A DNA stretch of 30,168 bases from Chara braunii. Its lineage: Eukaryota > Streptophyta > Charophyceae > Charales > Characeae. The stretch's first letter is position 1, and each line of letters begins with the position of its first letter. The position numbers and the translations under genes were made by a program. The stretch covers positions 349,801-379,968 of the forward strand of contig BFEA01000620.1 of NCBI GenBank assembly GCA_003427395.1. Reading direction: 5' to 3'. Shown here in pieces: positions 1 through 9,664 of the stretch. The notes under the pieces were generated by a model. The model saw only the letters and a program-made list of their open reading frames with translations. It was not told where the DNA came from and searched no databases.

Positions 1-13
1 GAGAGAGAGAGGG

Positions 14-86
<73 letters not shown>
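1..86. repeat. GA/GT compound microsatellite
   Basis: The window opens with about five GA units, a short G run, about eight GT units and then about 28 AG units, ending at base 86. The Arg/Glu dipeptide reading frame it creates is a by-product of the repeat. Such tracts are hypervariable in length and are common assembly breakpoints, so the left window edge may sit in a collapsed repeat. Confidence 0.97.
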
Positions 87-89
<3 letters not shown>

Positions 90-308
90 AGGAGGTCTTA
101 CGTGTGCAGACTTGAGCATATATCAGCAAAGAATGAACACCAGGAGACAGTAGAGTCCGAGATAAAATACGTAAAGCTTGCCCAGCTTATATACGTACGA
201 GTTTGCTGAGCTGTGATTTATTCAAAGGTGATTCTGGCCTCGATTCGATTAAATTAGTTTTTCTGGATTTGTCGAGCGATCAGCTTCCTTGGCGACCAAC
301 CCAAGCAG

Positions 309-437
309 CAGGGGCGAGGTCATGGAGATGTGCAGGAAATCGAGATTGAACTGCTCTTCTGCATCTCTGCATAAAACACGTCCAGATTCAGGAGCTCGAT
401 CCTATCCTTCTTGCTACAGTAGTGGGACCTCGGCCCA
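309..437. repeat. Palindromic element, copy A (MITE-like)
   Basis: The right end at 423-436 reads GGGACCTCGGCCC, and the left end near 310-322 is a diverged reverse complement of it. The right half shares the words TCTGCATCTCTGC and GTCCAGATTCAGGA, in the same order, with the copies at 569-737 and 862-1013. The left arm has decayed more than in the other copies. No coding capacity or target duplication is visible. A non-autonomous DNA element is the most likely explanation, but an inverted duplication of another origin is not excluded. Confidence 0.5.
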
Positions 438-478
438 GCAGGTGCGATACCTGCTACTTCATGGATGGACGAACTACG

Positions 479-537
479 AAAAAAAAAAAAAAAAAAAAAT
501 GGAAAAAAAGAAAAAGAAGAAAAAAAAAGGGAAAGGC
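479..537. repeat. Poly-A tract followed by A/G-rich tract
   Basis: There are 21 consecutive A residues at 479-499, followed by an imperfect A/G stretch to about 537. It lies between palindromic copies A and B. It could be the tail of an old retroposed fragment or simple sequence. No retroposon body with RNA polymerase III boxes was recognised upstream. Confidence 0.8.
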
Positions 538-568
538 AAAGGAAGGCCTCTGAGAACAAAGGAGCCAA

Positions 569-737
569 GGGCCTGGTCCCAATAGCAAAGAGGATTGGAT
601 TTACTAATTCCTGAATCTGGCCTCGTTTATCGACAGATGCAGAAAATTGCTATTGATCTGCTTTTCTGCATCTCTGCCAAATCACATCCAGATTCAGGAA
701 TTTAAGCCAATCCTCTTTGCAATTGGGACCAGGCCCC
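569..737. repeat. Palindromic element, copy B (long hairpin, MITE-like)
   Basis: Arms at 569-620 and 688-737 are near-complete reverse complements, starting GGGCCTGGTCCC and ending GGGACCAGGCCCC, with only a few differences over about 50 bp. The remaining loop pairs again: CAGATGCAGAAAA at 634-646 pairs with TTTTCTGCATCTCTG at 662-676. The whole 169 bp can therefore fold into one long hairpin. It is the best preserved of three neighbouring copies. No open reading frame is expected in such an element. Confidence 0.75.
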
Positions 738-790
738 AGAGAGGGGGGGAGAGGGGGGAGAGAGGGGGGGGTGGAAGTAGTAGTTCAGAT
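738..790. repeat. G-rich tract
   Basis: G runs of six to eight residues alternate with AGA between about 740 and 772, immediately after palindromic copy B. A similar G-rich stretch follows copy C at about 1011-1028. The runs are long enough to form G-quadruplexes on the plus strand in principle. No function is inferred. Confidence 0.8.
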
Positions 791-861
791 CCTCTGAAGA
801 CGAATAGAATCAAAAAATGTGGGAAAAAAAAAGAAAAAAAAAGTGAAGCGAGAGGGGGGCC

Positions 862-1013
862 GGGGGCCAAGTCCCACATTTCTGTCCTGAAACTGGACGT
901 GTTTGTGAAAACGTGCAGTTCAGGAAACTCAACACCATTTCTGTCCATCTCCCCAAAAGCGTCCAGATTCAGGCGTTGAGGTAGCTCAACGCTGCTCGTG
1001 GGACTTGGCCCGG
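862..1013. repeat. Palindromic element, copy C (MITE-like)
   Basis: Outer arms GGGCCAAGTCCCAC (864-877) and GTGGGACTTGGCCC (998-1011) are perfect 14-bp reverse complements. Inside, CCTGAAACTGGACG pairs with CGTCCAGATTCAGG (one mismatch), and GCGTTGAG/CTCAACGC at 973-992 makes a further perfect 8-bp hairpin. The right half aligns with the right halves of copies A and B, so the three are diverged members of one family within 700 bp. Confidence 0.7.
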
Positions 1014-1102
1014 GGGGAGGGGGGGTGGGTTGGCCCGAAAAAAAAGCTCCGCTCGCATCGGAATGATCCACAGAGGGTCACTCTACCTTTCTTTTTTTAG
1101 AT

Positions 1103-1183
1103 ATATTTGGGTTTACGATACCCTAGGAGCTGACCGGCCCTAGGCAATTCAGAAATATTTGGGTTTACCATACCCTAGGAGCT
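1103..1183. repeat. 29-bp direct repeat, two copies
   Basis: The 29-bp segment at 1103-1131 (core GGGTTTACGATACCCTAGG) recurs at 1155-1183 with one G/C difference, 52 bp apart start to start. The core superficially recalls a plant telomere word, but the TTTAGGG unit itself is not present. No further copies were seen in the window. Confidence 0.8.
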
Positions 1184-2042
1184 CGTCGCACCGTGGTTTA
1201 GCGCTGCGGCCCGATACTGCTGGGTAGAACGCATCACCTGAGGTCACCACGCCCAGGACGTTCCACCACCCGCGACGGCCATAGCTACACATGGTGGCTA
1301 TGGAGTCTGTCTAGCACCTCCCTGCATGTGCGTTGGGAGCGGGGGCGACGAGCTGTTACACGCTATTTGTCAACAAGATAGACGCGTCCTTATTGGTGGG
1401 TTTGGTCTTCAGATACGGAGCCTTATTTCAGTCTTTTGAGATATCACTTGGGATATTTGTCATCCACACTTCAGCATCCTTGCTTGAAGCATACTTGAGA
1501 TTTAACTTTGCCAGAAATGGGAGGGGAGTGGACTGCTCTCACAGCGAACAGCGCCTGAAGAAAATCGCGCGGGTGGATCTGTCGGTTAGTGATTCTCTAC
1601 AAAAAAAAAAAAAAAATCACCCTGCTTCTCCCTCGTCGCGATTACCGATGTGGCGCTCTCGCCTTCTGCGCTTCTTCATTTCCTTTCTTTCTCTTTTGCT
1701 TTCCATGGCTCTGCTCCAAAATTTCCCCATTCTGTTGTATATAAAATATAGGTTTTTGGCCTTGGTTAGGATTTTCCCCCTTGTGTTGCTTTTTTTTTTG
1801 CGCCAGATAAGTGTGATTGCGATTTTTCTTTTCGCTAGTGCTAGTCTAGATTCCTTCTTTTCGGCTCATCTGCGAGTGATATCAGCCCTTATCTCGATAA
1901 TATCATTGACAGGACATTTGGTAATTGACAATTGGTTTCTCGAGTTCTTGGGGGAAGAAACACATGAGCAGAGATTAACTCGTTACCGCCGCCAACGACA
2001 GATCCGACAGTGATTTTGATGCTCCTCTCTATTTTTGCCGCC
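1184..2042 (+). other. No recognised gene; probable LINE leader region
   Basis: A long plus-strand frame is open from about 1333 to 2013, but it begins at TTG, not ATG. It is Leu/Ile/Phe-rich because the DNA is T-rich, and it runs through a 14-A tract at 1601-1614. I do not regard it as a gene. Its position directly upstream of the LINE ORF1 start at 2043 suggests that at least its right part is the LINE 5' untranslated region. The LINE's 5' end was not located. Confidence 0.4.
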
Positions 2043-3848
2043 ATGTCGACTGACGACGTGCAATCACAGACCCTCTCATCGGCCGATGAACGCGAACTCC
2101 AGAATATGGTGTCGAATTGTTATTTGGCTGAAGAAGAGGATCCGTGCTCGCCAAAAAATACACAAAAACTACGATAAATGAAGAGAGCAAAACATCGAAA
2201 GTCCGCCTGGATCCTAAGTATGAAAAAATACACATAGACTATCTTAAGAAACATGGCGTTATGGTTCTCTTTGCAGAGTGTGGGCCTGACATGACTTTCC
2301 AGGAGAAGGAGGACTGGATTTGTAGAGCGGAAGCCAAATGGGATGAATCTTTGACTGCGGGGCGATATGGAAAAGTCAAACCTGAGGGTGCGTCTGTGAT
2401 CTCATATCTCGCTCCGACTGAGCGGTTGCGTGATTGGTTGATCAATGACTAAGGAGAGAGCCTCATCAGATGGCAAGCCGGGGAATATAAAGTTAGGCTT
2501 AGACCTTGGTTGACCCCCACAGAATTGCAAAAAGATAGACAATCAGCCCAGTAAGGGAGATTCTGGATTAGGGTATTGAAAATTCCCTATCTGGCTCTCT
2601 CATCCTTGCAAGGAGCAATAGAGACTCATTATGGTCGAGTAATCAAAGCTCAGTCGCTTGAGAAAAGGAAAAATGAGCCCCGGTTGGTCAATCACAGATA
2701 TGACCTCGAGCTCTCTGCTCGGTCAAAAATTCAGCCAACCATAAGTATCTATACCACCGAAGGCCTTCTCACATTGGATGTTGTCACCCAGGACACCCCT
2801 TGGTGTGAAGTTCACAAGTGGTATGGCCACCCCTTCAGTGAAAGGAAGATGTCTTGCTGATGTTCCCCCTGAGGCATGACCAAATATCATACAAAAAGGG
2901 AAGGACACTGTTCAGGAAGACACCCAATCAGTCATCAAAGATACTGACATGAGCGCTGCATGGGAAGCCAAAAAAAGACGGGAGAAATGCTCCAAGACTC
3001 ACAAGGACGACGCCAGGATGATTAGAGGAGACAAAACATTTCCCTACCGAAGGGGAGCGGACAGGGGTGGGGGGACTGGTGGTGGGAGAGGAGGAGGAAG
3101 GCGGGTGGGAGGGGAAGGGGGCGATGGTGGGAGAGGGGCAGGGGGGGAAGGGGGTGGTGGTCGAGGAGGGGAGAACAGGGGGAGTGGAGGTGGAAGCTCC
3201 TCTGGGACAACAGGAGCCGATGGAGCAACACCAACAACTGGCGGTGATGGATCGACTCAGGCGCCTACTGGAGAATGGGGAGATGTACCCACAGACCAAC
3301 AAATTGAATCCGGAGGCATGCAAGTTGGAACCAGACTGGATGACCATGGCGAACACAGGATGCCTCATTTTTTTGTTATCCCGCTGATACTCGCTTGGAA
3401 TGAGGAACTGCGACTGCTCACTGCTATGCGAGAGAATAACATCCTCTACATACCTCATATACCTGGAGATGTAGATCCTGATATTGCCGAAACCATGTCT
3501 GAAATTCAGAAATGGTTAGGCCACTGATACCGACTACGAAAGTGGTCTGAAGTACAGTGGATAAAAATTCTAAAAAAACATTTGTCTGGTGAAGAGACAT
3601 CCCTCATCTTCTTATTCTTGGACGCTCGTCAGACAGAAGTTGTGTATGAAGTCGCCAACATGCCTCGAGCGAGATGGATTCCATGGCGCCTTTTTGTTGA
3701 CCCTATCGGGGCGATGACGACAATGACCCAGATAGGTGGACTATGGACAGCGGAACTCCTCCACGAAGTCAACTTCTGTATGCCACCGCAGTATAAGCTG
3801 TTTGAGTCTGGGTTTGCTGGTCTCATGATGCAGAAATGGGCAGAATAA
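2043..3848 (+). pseudogene. LINE ORF1-like protein, fragmented
   Basis: Reading starts at ATG 2043 (MSTDDVQSQTLSSADERE) and stops at 2175-2177. The sequence then continues in a second frame from about 2144 to 2860, with stops near 2450 and 2550. This middle part carries FWIRVLKIPYL, an ETHYGRVIKA segment and finally WCEVHKWYGH...C, matching the layout of the DUF4283-type domain of plant LINE ORF1 with a degenerate zinc knuckle. A third frame, 2949-3848 with one stop at 3525, holds a Gly/Arg-rich stretch (about 3040-3190) resembling RGG boxes and a C-terminal region. The protein would bind LINE RNA in a ribonucleoprotein. At least two frame changes and three stops make it a pseudogene. The family call is by motif order, not by search. 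Confidence 0.65.
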
Positions 3849-4076
3849 TCTCCTTTCTTCAAACTAACTGCACTTTGAACAAGGGATTCGTGAAAACCTC
3901 ACAATCGGAGAAAACCTAACATTTCTTATAAAATGAAAAAATAAAAGTCAAACTGTTATTTTTTACACAAAAAGAAAGCGTTTTTAATCATTTTGTGATA
4001 AAGGAGGCAACAAATCAGGTGAAAAGTCTAGCTTTCCTCAAAATGTGCAAGAAAACCCTTCCTTGCAAAATGCTTT

Positions 4077-4559
4077 TATATGACTATAAGTCGTTCCCAG
4101 TAGATTGGCAAAAAAACAGAGTTCAAAAAGGGTAATTATTAAGGATGACAAGGCAAACTTGAAAGATGTGAAAAAAAACGTGTTTTGGTGAATACTCATT
4201 TATAGGACTATAAGTCAGTTTCCACAGTTAGGTAAAAGCCAAACTCTGCACAAAATAATTTATAGGACTATAAATCACTTTTGAACTTAACAATAAAACC
4301 CTTATCAAAAAATATATGTCATTTAAAATAAGAATACAAACAACTTTTGCCTCGGAGACACCTTGAAATTCTTAGCCAAACACAAGTTTAAAATAAAAAT
4401 ATAGGGAAAAAAATGAAAACAAACAATAAAAAATAATATATTCGCCCATGTATGGGAAACCATGTTCAAACGAACGTATTCACGAATAGGAGAATATGTT
4501 TGCACGTTCGGAAAAACCCCGAATAAATTCATCGTGCTACACATCTTATAGGACTATAA
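4077..4559. repeat. Dispersed 13-bp motif TATAGGACTATAA
   Basis: Exact copies start at 4201, 4261 and 4547, and a one-base variant (TATATGACTATAA) starts at 4077. Spacing is irregular (124, 60 and 286 bp), so this is not a simple tandem repeat. All copies lie inside the TIR-bounded insert at 3877-4828. Subterminal or internal binding motifs of a DNA transposon are a possible meaning. Confidence 0.7.
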
Positions 4560-4784
4560 ACACTTTTTTTTTGGATAACAAAAAATTAGGATATTTCAGT
4601 TCTTGAACCTACAGTGCTTCACCAGGTCGTGATTTTCTATGAAAAAACCCGTTTTTTTCCTCGCCCCCTCCAGTAGTACTGAAAATGAATTTTCAGTTCT
4701 TTTTTTTTGCGGATGTTTCACTTCACGTAGAATTTCGTTCCTGGAGGAGACCTGGAAAACGTACTATCATAATCTTGAATAGAT

Positions 4785-4826
4785 TTCGTGAAAACCTAAC
4801 AATTTGTTTTGTTAGGTTTTCACGAA
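4785..4826. repeat. Perfect 18-bp inverted repeat (hairpin)
   Basis: Arms 4785-4802 and 4809-4826 are exact reverse complements (TTCGTGAAAACCTAACAA) around a 6-base loop, TTTGTT. The same word starts the insert at 3887, so the right end carries the terminal sequence in both orientations. That arrangement is reminiscent of terminal hairpins in some rolling-circle and foldback elements. Confidence 0.85.
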
Positions 4827-5147
4827 TCCTATGTTTTTGTAAGTTTTTACTTTTTTTTTTCTTTTTTTTTTCTTTTATTTCTTTTTTTTCTTTCATTTTT
4901 TCTCATCTATTGCTGCAATATAAGCTTTTTGAGTCTAGCTTTGCTGGTCTCATGATGCAGAAATGAGCAGAATAATCTCCTTTCTTCAAACAGAATCAAA
5001 CTAACTTCACTTTCTGTGTTTTCACTTTTTCTTTTCTATTCTTTTTTCTTTTATTTCTTATTTTTCTTTCATCTCTTCTCGTCTATATTTTTCTTGATGG
5101 TTTTGTGTTGGAACCCTCCTCTCCTCTAGTTTTTTTTTTTTTAATGA

Positions 5148-6620
5148 ATGGATAAAGTTAAAATCATGTCATGGAATAGGTGTGGACTGGGATCACGTCA
5201 AGTGACGTACAAGCGATAATTGATAAAAATTGTAGTAAAAACTAACGCAGCAACAATTGTCTGCATACAAGAAACAAAAGTAGACAGACAAGCGGTGGAT
5301 ACCCAGTTATCCTGGTGGCAAGACCCTCAGTTCTGGGCACCGGCCGATGATACAAAGGGTGGGGTGAGAATCCTGTTCGCCCCGAACCTGCCTATGACTT
5401 TTAAAGATTTTTTTCTGGGACTGTGATGGTAAGTGGATTTGGGTGGTTTTTGAATTGGACGGGCAAATGTGGGGTATATACAATATCTATGCCCCATCGG
5501 AAGCCAAACAAAGATCTGTTTTTCTTGATTTAATGTCTCCTACAGTCCCCTGACTGGATAACCTAATCTTTATCGGAGAGTGGAATACAGTCCTGCAACC
5601 TCACATAGACTTGACGACAATGCAACCACCATCACAGACAACATTGAAACTAACGGCATTGGCAGCCCAATACAATTGGACTGATGCACACAGACAACTT
5701 AATTAGCAAGATCCGGTGTATACATGGATAGGGACTTCGTTGACGACATCCCAACGACTGCCCCGCAGTCGCTTGGATATCTGTTTTTTAACCCCCTAAA
5801 TGTTGTCCTTGCTGCTACAGGTTGAGGTTATTCCGGCCCTAGGATCGGACCACCTCCCCTTGCTGGTTACACTCAAACGGGGCTTACACATTCGTCGATA
5901 CAGAGACATGTGTAGGCTCCCAGCATGGTTGAGCCACGATAAGCAGTTTGTCAAAGAGGCACACGATATGTGAAAACAAGAATTGTCCACAATGCCACCT
6001 CAATTTCAACCACCCGCAGATTGGCTTTGGCTTTTGATTCCCTGGTCCGTCTTGGCATGGTAAAACCGACTAAATATCACCACTTGAGGCATGCTAAACA
6101 ACAAACACTGTTAATAAATGATGTTTTGACCCAATTATCCGATTCCACACTTCCAGACGCTGTGCTGCTGGACCTATATCAATAAAAAACGACATCCTCG
6201 CTATAAATTTGTACAGCAGAACTTGAAAAAGCAGCAATAATGACGGAACCCAAGTGGCTGGCTGTACGCAATAAAGTGAGCAAAGCACATTTTGCCAGAG
6301 GTAGGCCACCTCACACAGATTCAATGATGTTGGAATTACAACATCCTTTCCAACCAGCGCAGCCCAGTGCACACACCACAGACCTTATCTTACAATATGC
6401 AGCTGAATTCTATACAGACCTCTTCACTACTAGACTGAACACTGATGACATGCCCCTGCATTGCCAAACACATGTTTGGCCAACACTACTGACTGGTCTA
6501 ACAGATCAAGAGAAAACAACGGTTGATTCTGCATTCTCCCTCTTACAAGTGAGGACAACTATCCAACAGCTACCGCTAGGAAAAACTCTCGACATTGACG
6601 GTGTAGGGCCCTACCCTATT
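5148..6620 (+). pseudogene. LINE ORF2: endonuclease and truncated reverse transcriptase
   Basis: ATG 5148 opens the frame MDKVKIMSWNRCGLGS, the first motif of apurinic-like (EEP-family) LINE endonucleases. A premature stop at 5217-5219 is followed in frame by a segment ending VCIQETK, the metal-binding Glu motif. A frame change near 5410 leads to GIYNIYAPSE, GEWNTVLQPHIDL (from the GDFN-type motif), YTW...SRLDICFL and GSDHLPL (the His-containing SDH motif, about 5842-5862). After more stops, 6240-6620 carries the pre-RT region AAEFYTDLFTT and LPLGKTLDIDG, the start of the RT domain. The polymerase active site (motif with two Asp) is missing. This enzyme would nick target DNA and prime reverse transcription. 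This copy cannot. Confidence 0.8.
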
Positions 6621-6624
6621 AGAC

Positions 6625-7670
6625 TTTCGAGCCTAAGTCGACCCGCTGCGGGTCCCAGTTGGTTCTGCTTTGCCCGATTTCATGCTAAGGGCGCGGAGCG
6701 TTCGTCACAGGGGCAACCCCACCTAATGTTTGTGATGAATGGGGATGTGTATTTTTGTGAGAGAGCTTCGACATTGGGGATGTAGCTCCGCCCTCTCGCG
6801 CGATGGTAGACTCGCAAATCTTTTCGTCAAGCGTAATTTTCTTGATGCTTTGAGGTGTCACGGTTGTCATGCAATAACTTCTTCCAATACACAAACAGTC
6901 CAGGGAGTTTATTGAGAGTTGTTTTTCTTTTATGCGTAAACCAAGCGTCATCCTTGGGCCACGCGTCCATTCACTAAGCGGAGAGTCCCCAAAGCTTTGT
7001 CGAGGCCACGACTACCATTCGGCTCGGCCCACAGACTATGTCCCGCGACCTTCCGTCGCCTCCCTAGGGTTTCGCCGACTTCCCTCCTCGGTCGCCTTAT
7101 GTCTTTGTCATTTGTTATAGTCGACTTTGTTTTTCACAAACATGCTCAAGTAATTGCCCTAGTAGGGCAAAGGTTAAGCCCACAACCCGTTCGTCTTTAT
7201 CCCCACTTTCTCTTTGCCGCCCGACATTCCCGGGGCCCACTCCTGCTCAATGTCTCTTTAATCTACTTACCTGCACATTCAACACAAATTTATGCAAGGC
7301 ATCCCCCACATGGGGTCAACACACAATCCTTCCCATAAACCTAAGTTCGTTTTCCCTAGCCCTTTGTGCTTTCCTCTTCCTTATCTCAATCCAACTCAAT
7401 CTCTTCCCTTAGTCATGCAGTCGGGGTGATGGTTGAGTCAATCTGACCTTGCTTTAAGTACCAACTTTATCCAGCCCCAATATCTCACATGTTTTTTCCT
7501 TTCCTTCTCGGCGGCATAATGAACCGATAACCCTCCCCTTGCCCACTTTCTCCACCAAGTGAGGACATATTATTTTCACTGTTCGTTCCCTAACAATGTG
7601 ACAAGTGAGTGAGGAAGGTTAGTTATATGCGAAGGGAAAAAGGGGAAGGAGGTAAGGTCAAGGTCCTAGA
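6625..7670. other. Unassigned DNA abutting the truncated LINE
   Basis: Similarity to LINE RT is lost at about 6620 and the sequence becomes less AT-rich. It has no recognisable domain on either strand; the longest frames are about 110 codons with no motif. It could be a piece of an LTR or untranslated region of another retroelement, because it has LTR-like base composition and abuts the LINE break. I found no second copy in the window to prove it. Confidence 0.35.
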
Positions 7671-7754
7671 GTATGAAAGGAGGATGCCGTCGGGGAGAGG
7701 CAGCGGAGGTGAAGGAAGAATCAGACGAGGCAGGAGAGAGAGAAGGGCAAAAAA

Positions 7755-7791
7755 AGGGTAGGGGAGGAGAGAGGGAAAGAGAGAGAGGGAA

Positions 7792-7869
<78 letters not shown>
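7755..7869. repeat. GA microsatellite
   Basis: An impure G/A-rich stretch passes into uninterrupted GA dinucleotides from about 7806 to 7869. The Arg/Glu frame across it is a repeat artefact. Confidence 0.95.
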
Positions 7870-7872
<3 letters not shown>

Positions 7873-7982
7873 TCCTACTCCTAATCAATTCATCCCCTAT
7901 TTATCCCCACCATCCTACCTAAGGCTCTCTCTCTATGCCCTTTCTTCTTTGCGCCCCTTTGGTCATGACCGATGGTCGGTGA

Positions 7983-8862
7983 ACGGGATGAAGCGGAAAG
8001 GGGGTGTGAGGTGGTTGGCCATGGTGGACAGGCGAAGGAGATGGAGGAGGGAGATGGTGTGAGGTGGATGGCTATGGTGGTTGAGTAAAGAAGATGGAGG
8101 AGGGAGATGGTGGGCGGTGGATGGCTATGGTGGATGAGTGAGGAAGATAGAGGAGGGAGATGGCGTGAGGTGGTTGGCTATGGTGGACGGGTGAAGGAGA
8201 TGGAGGTGGGAGATGGTGTGAGGTGGAAGGCTATGGTGGATGGGCGAAGAAGACGGAGGAGGGAGATGGTGTGAGGGGGATGACTATGGTGGATGGGTGA
8301 AGAAGTTGGAGGAGGGAGATGATGTGAGATGGATGACTATGGTGGATGGGTGAAGAAGATGGAGGAGGAAGGTGGTGTGAGGCAGATGGCTATGGTGGAT
8401 GGATGAAGAAGATGGACGAGGGAGATGGCGTGAGTTGGTTGACTATGGTGGATGGGTGATGGAGATGGAGGTGGGAGATGGTGTGAGGTGGACGACTATG
8501 GTGGATAGGGGAAGAAGATGGGGGAGGGGGATGGTGTGAGGTGGATGGCTATGGTGGATGTGTGAAGAAGATGGAGGAGGGAGATGGTGTAAAGTGGAAG
8601 GCTATGGCGGATGAATGAGGAAAATGGACGAGGGAGATGGTGTGAGGTGGTTGGCTATGGTGGATGGGTGAAGGAGATGGAAGTGGGAGATGGTGTGAGG
8701 TGGGCGACTATGGTGCATGGGTGAAGAAGATGAGGGAGGGGGATGGTGTGAGGTGGATGGCTATGGTGGACGGGTGGAGAAGATGAAGGAGGGAGATGGT
8801 GTGAAGCGGATGGTTATGGTGGATGGGTGAGGAAGATGGATGAGGGAGACGGTGTGAGGCGG
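7983..8862 (+). repeat. 53-bp minisatellite, about 16 units
   Basis: The anchor word CTATGG (or CCATGG/TTATGG) occurs at 8019, 8072, 8125, 8178, 8231, 8284, 8337, 8390, 8443 and so on to 8814, always 53 bp apart, so the array has 16 units with no net indels among those checked. The consensus is purine-rich: GAGATGGTGTGAGGTGGATG followed by GCTATGGTGGATGGGTGAAG and then AAGATGGAGGAGG. 53 is not a multiple of three, so the repeat is not a coding repeat. The last unit decays at about 8862. Confidence 0.95.
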
Positions 8863-9664
8863 CCGATCCTTCGTCCTACTTCACGCGTCCGACTTTGTTC
8901 CTAGGTCATCCCTTGCCCCGAACTTCAAAATTTTCAGACTCGCAGTACTAGTCCACAGTAGATATGCAGAAAGCACAAACTTTGCACAAAAACACAGATT
9001 TCAGGAAACGCAACCTTTGCAGATCTGCAGATCCGTAGATCTGCAGATTTTGCCGTTTTCGCCACTTTTGCCTAAGGAGGAGAGCCGAAACACACAGGCT
9101 TGCATTTTCTAAGCTAAACGAGGTCAGCATCAGTCATATTTCGGTGAGCTTATTGTTTGTGCCCTATGGAAGCATGCTACCGAATTTGGTTGGATTTTGT
9201 TATCGTTTGCCCATACTTGCCGTTTTCAGGCGTCGTCCGGGCCTCAAGGCGAACAGTTCGGTAAAGTCCATTCTCCGTTTTTGCAGGAAAATGGACTCTG
9301 ATGACCTGCAGGTTCTGCAGGTCATCTGTTTATACCTAGCATATGAGGTCTGAGAAGTCTCAACCCCCATATCCTTGTTTTCACGGGACTCAACCAAAGT
9401 GCCCCCCGGTTGCATTGGCCCCCTTAGTCCCATTCTTTGGGCCGGCCTGGGCTCCGAAGGTTAGCCGTCGGTTTTTCAGCAGCAGCTGCTGCAGCAAAGG
9501 ACTTGGTCAGTCAGCAGCAGCAACAATACCCATTGTTGTGCACAACCACAACAACAACCACAGTCCTGGCAAGGAAATAGTCATTTTCCTTACCCCTACT
9601 TGCTGCGTTCGATTAGAACACAGGGGTCCTACTAGGCCATATGTGTGTCAAGTTGGTTGAACCG
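8863..9664. other. Unassigned DNA with short hairpins and a CAG/CAA-rich patch
   Basis: No gene was recognised. Notable details are a repeated AGATCTGCAG word near 9020-9050, a perfect hairpin at 9300-9326, and a CAGCAG/CAACAA-rich patch at about 9478-9560. That patch would encode a Gln-rich segment in one plus frame, but the frame is short and interrupted. Confidence 0.4.
9300..9326. repeat. Perfect 12-bp inverted repeat, 3-base loop
   Basis: GATGACCTGCAG at 9300-9311 is exactly reverse-complemented at 9315-9326 (CTGCAGGTCATC) around GTT. It is a stable hairpin. No T tract or neighbouring gene suggests a terminator, and its role is unknown. Confidence 0.8.

Larger units (their letters stand above)
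3877..4828. mobile_element. TIR-bounded insertion of about 950 bp in the LINE spacer
   Basis: The 16-bp word GGATTCGTGAAAACCT at 3884-3899 is exactly reverse-complemented at 4814-4829. The neighbouring duplicate (4911-5087) runs from CACTTT directly into CTGTGTTTT, with no equivalent of 3877-4828. The segment is AT-rich and has no credible reading frame. A perfect hairpin sits at its right end and a TATAGGACTATAA motif recurs inside. There is no clear target-site duplication, so the element class is unknown. A non-autonomous DNA transposon, or a Helitron-like element with a terminal hairpin, are possibilities. Confidence 0.55.
3784..5013 (+). repeat. Direct duplication of the ORF1-tail segment
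   Basis: About 90 bp at 3784-3876 (encoding YKLFESGFAGLMMQKWAE and the following bases) recurs at 4911-5013 with roughly 90% identity. Each copy is followed by a CT-rich tract ending CTCATCTAT (by 4910) or CTCGTCTAT (by 5087). The simplest reading is a tandem duplication of ORF1 tail plus CT-rich spacer. The second copy lacks the insert present in the first and so serves as an empty-site reference. Confidence 0.75.
2043..6620 (+). mobile_element. L1-type LINE retrotransposon, broken copy
   Basis: ORF1-like nucleic-acid-binding sequence (2043-3848) is followed by an endonuclease and the beginning of a reverse transcriptase (5148-6620), in the order expected of plant L1-type LINEs. Stops and frame changes occur throughout. 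The copy ends abruptly inside the RT, just after a motif reading LPLGKTLDIDGVGPYPI. The catalytic RT core, the RNase H (if any) and the 3' tail are absent. A segment of about 950 bp has been inserted into the spacer between the ORFs. Loss of the 3' end rather than the 5' end is unusual for a LINE and points to later rearrangement. Boundaries are approximate, and no target-site duplication could be identified. Confidence 0.8.

Noticed and set aside
1103-1183. Interstitial telomere repeat
   Set aside because: The GGGTTTACGATACCCTAGG word only resembles plant telomere sequence. No TTTAGGG units occur in tandem.
1184-1330. tRNA-derived SINE
   Set aside because: GTGGTTTAGCG vaguely resembles an A box, but no B box follows at the right distance.
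1333-2013. 226-codon frame upstream of the LINE
   Set aside because: No ATG start, crosses an A tract, and hydrophobic content simply reflects T-rich DNA.
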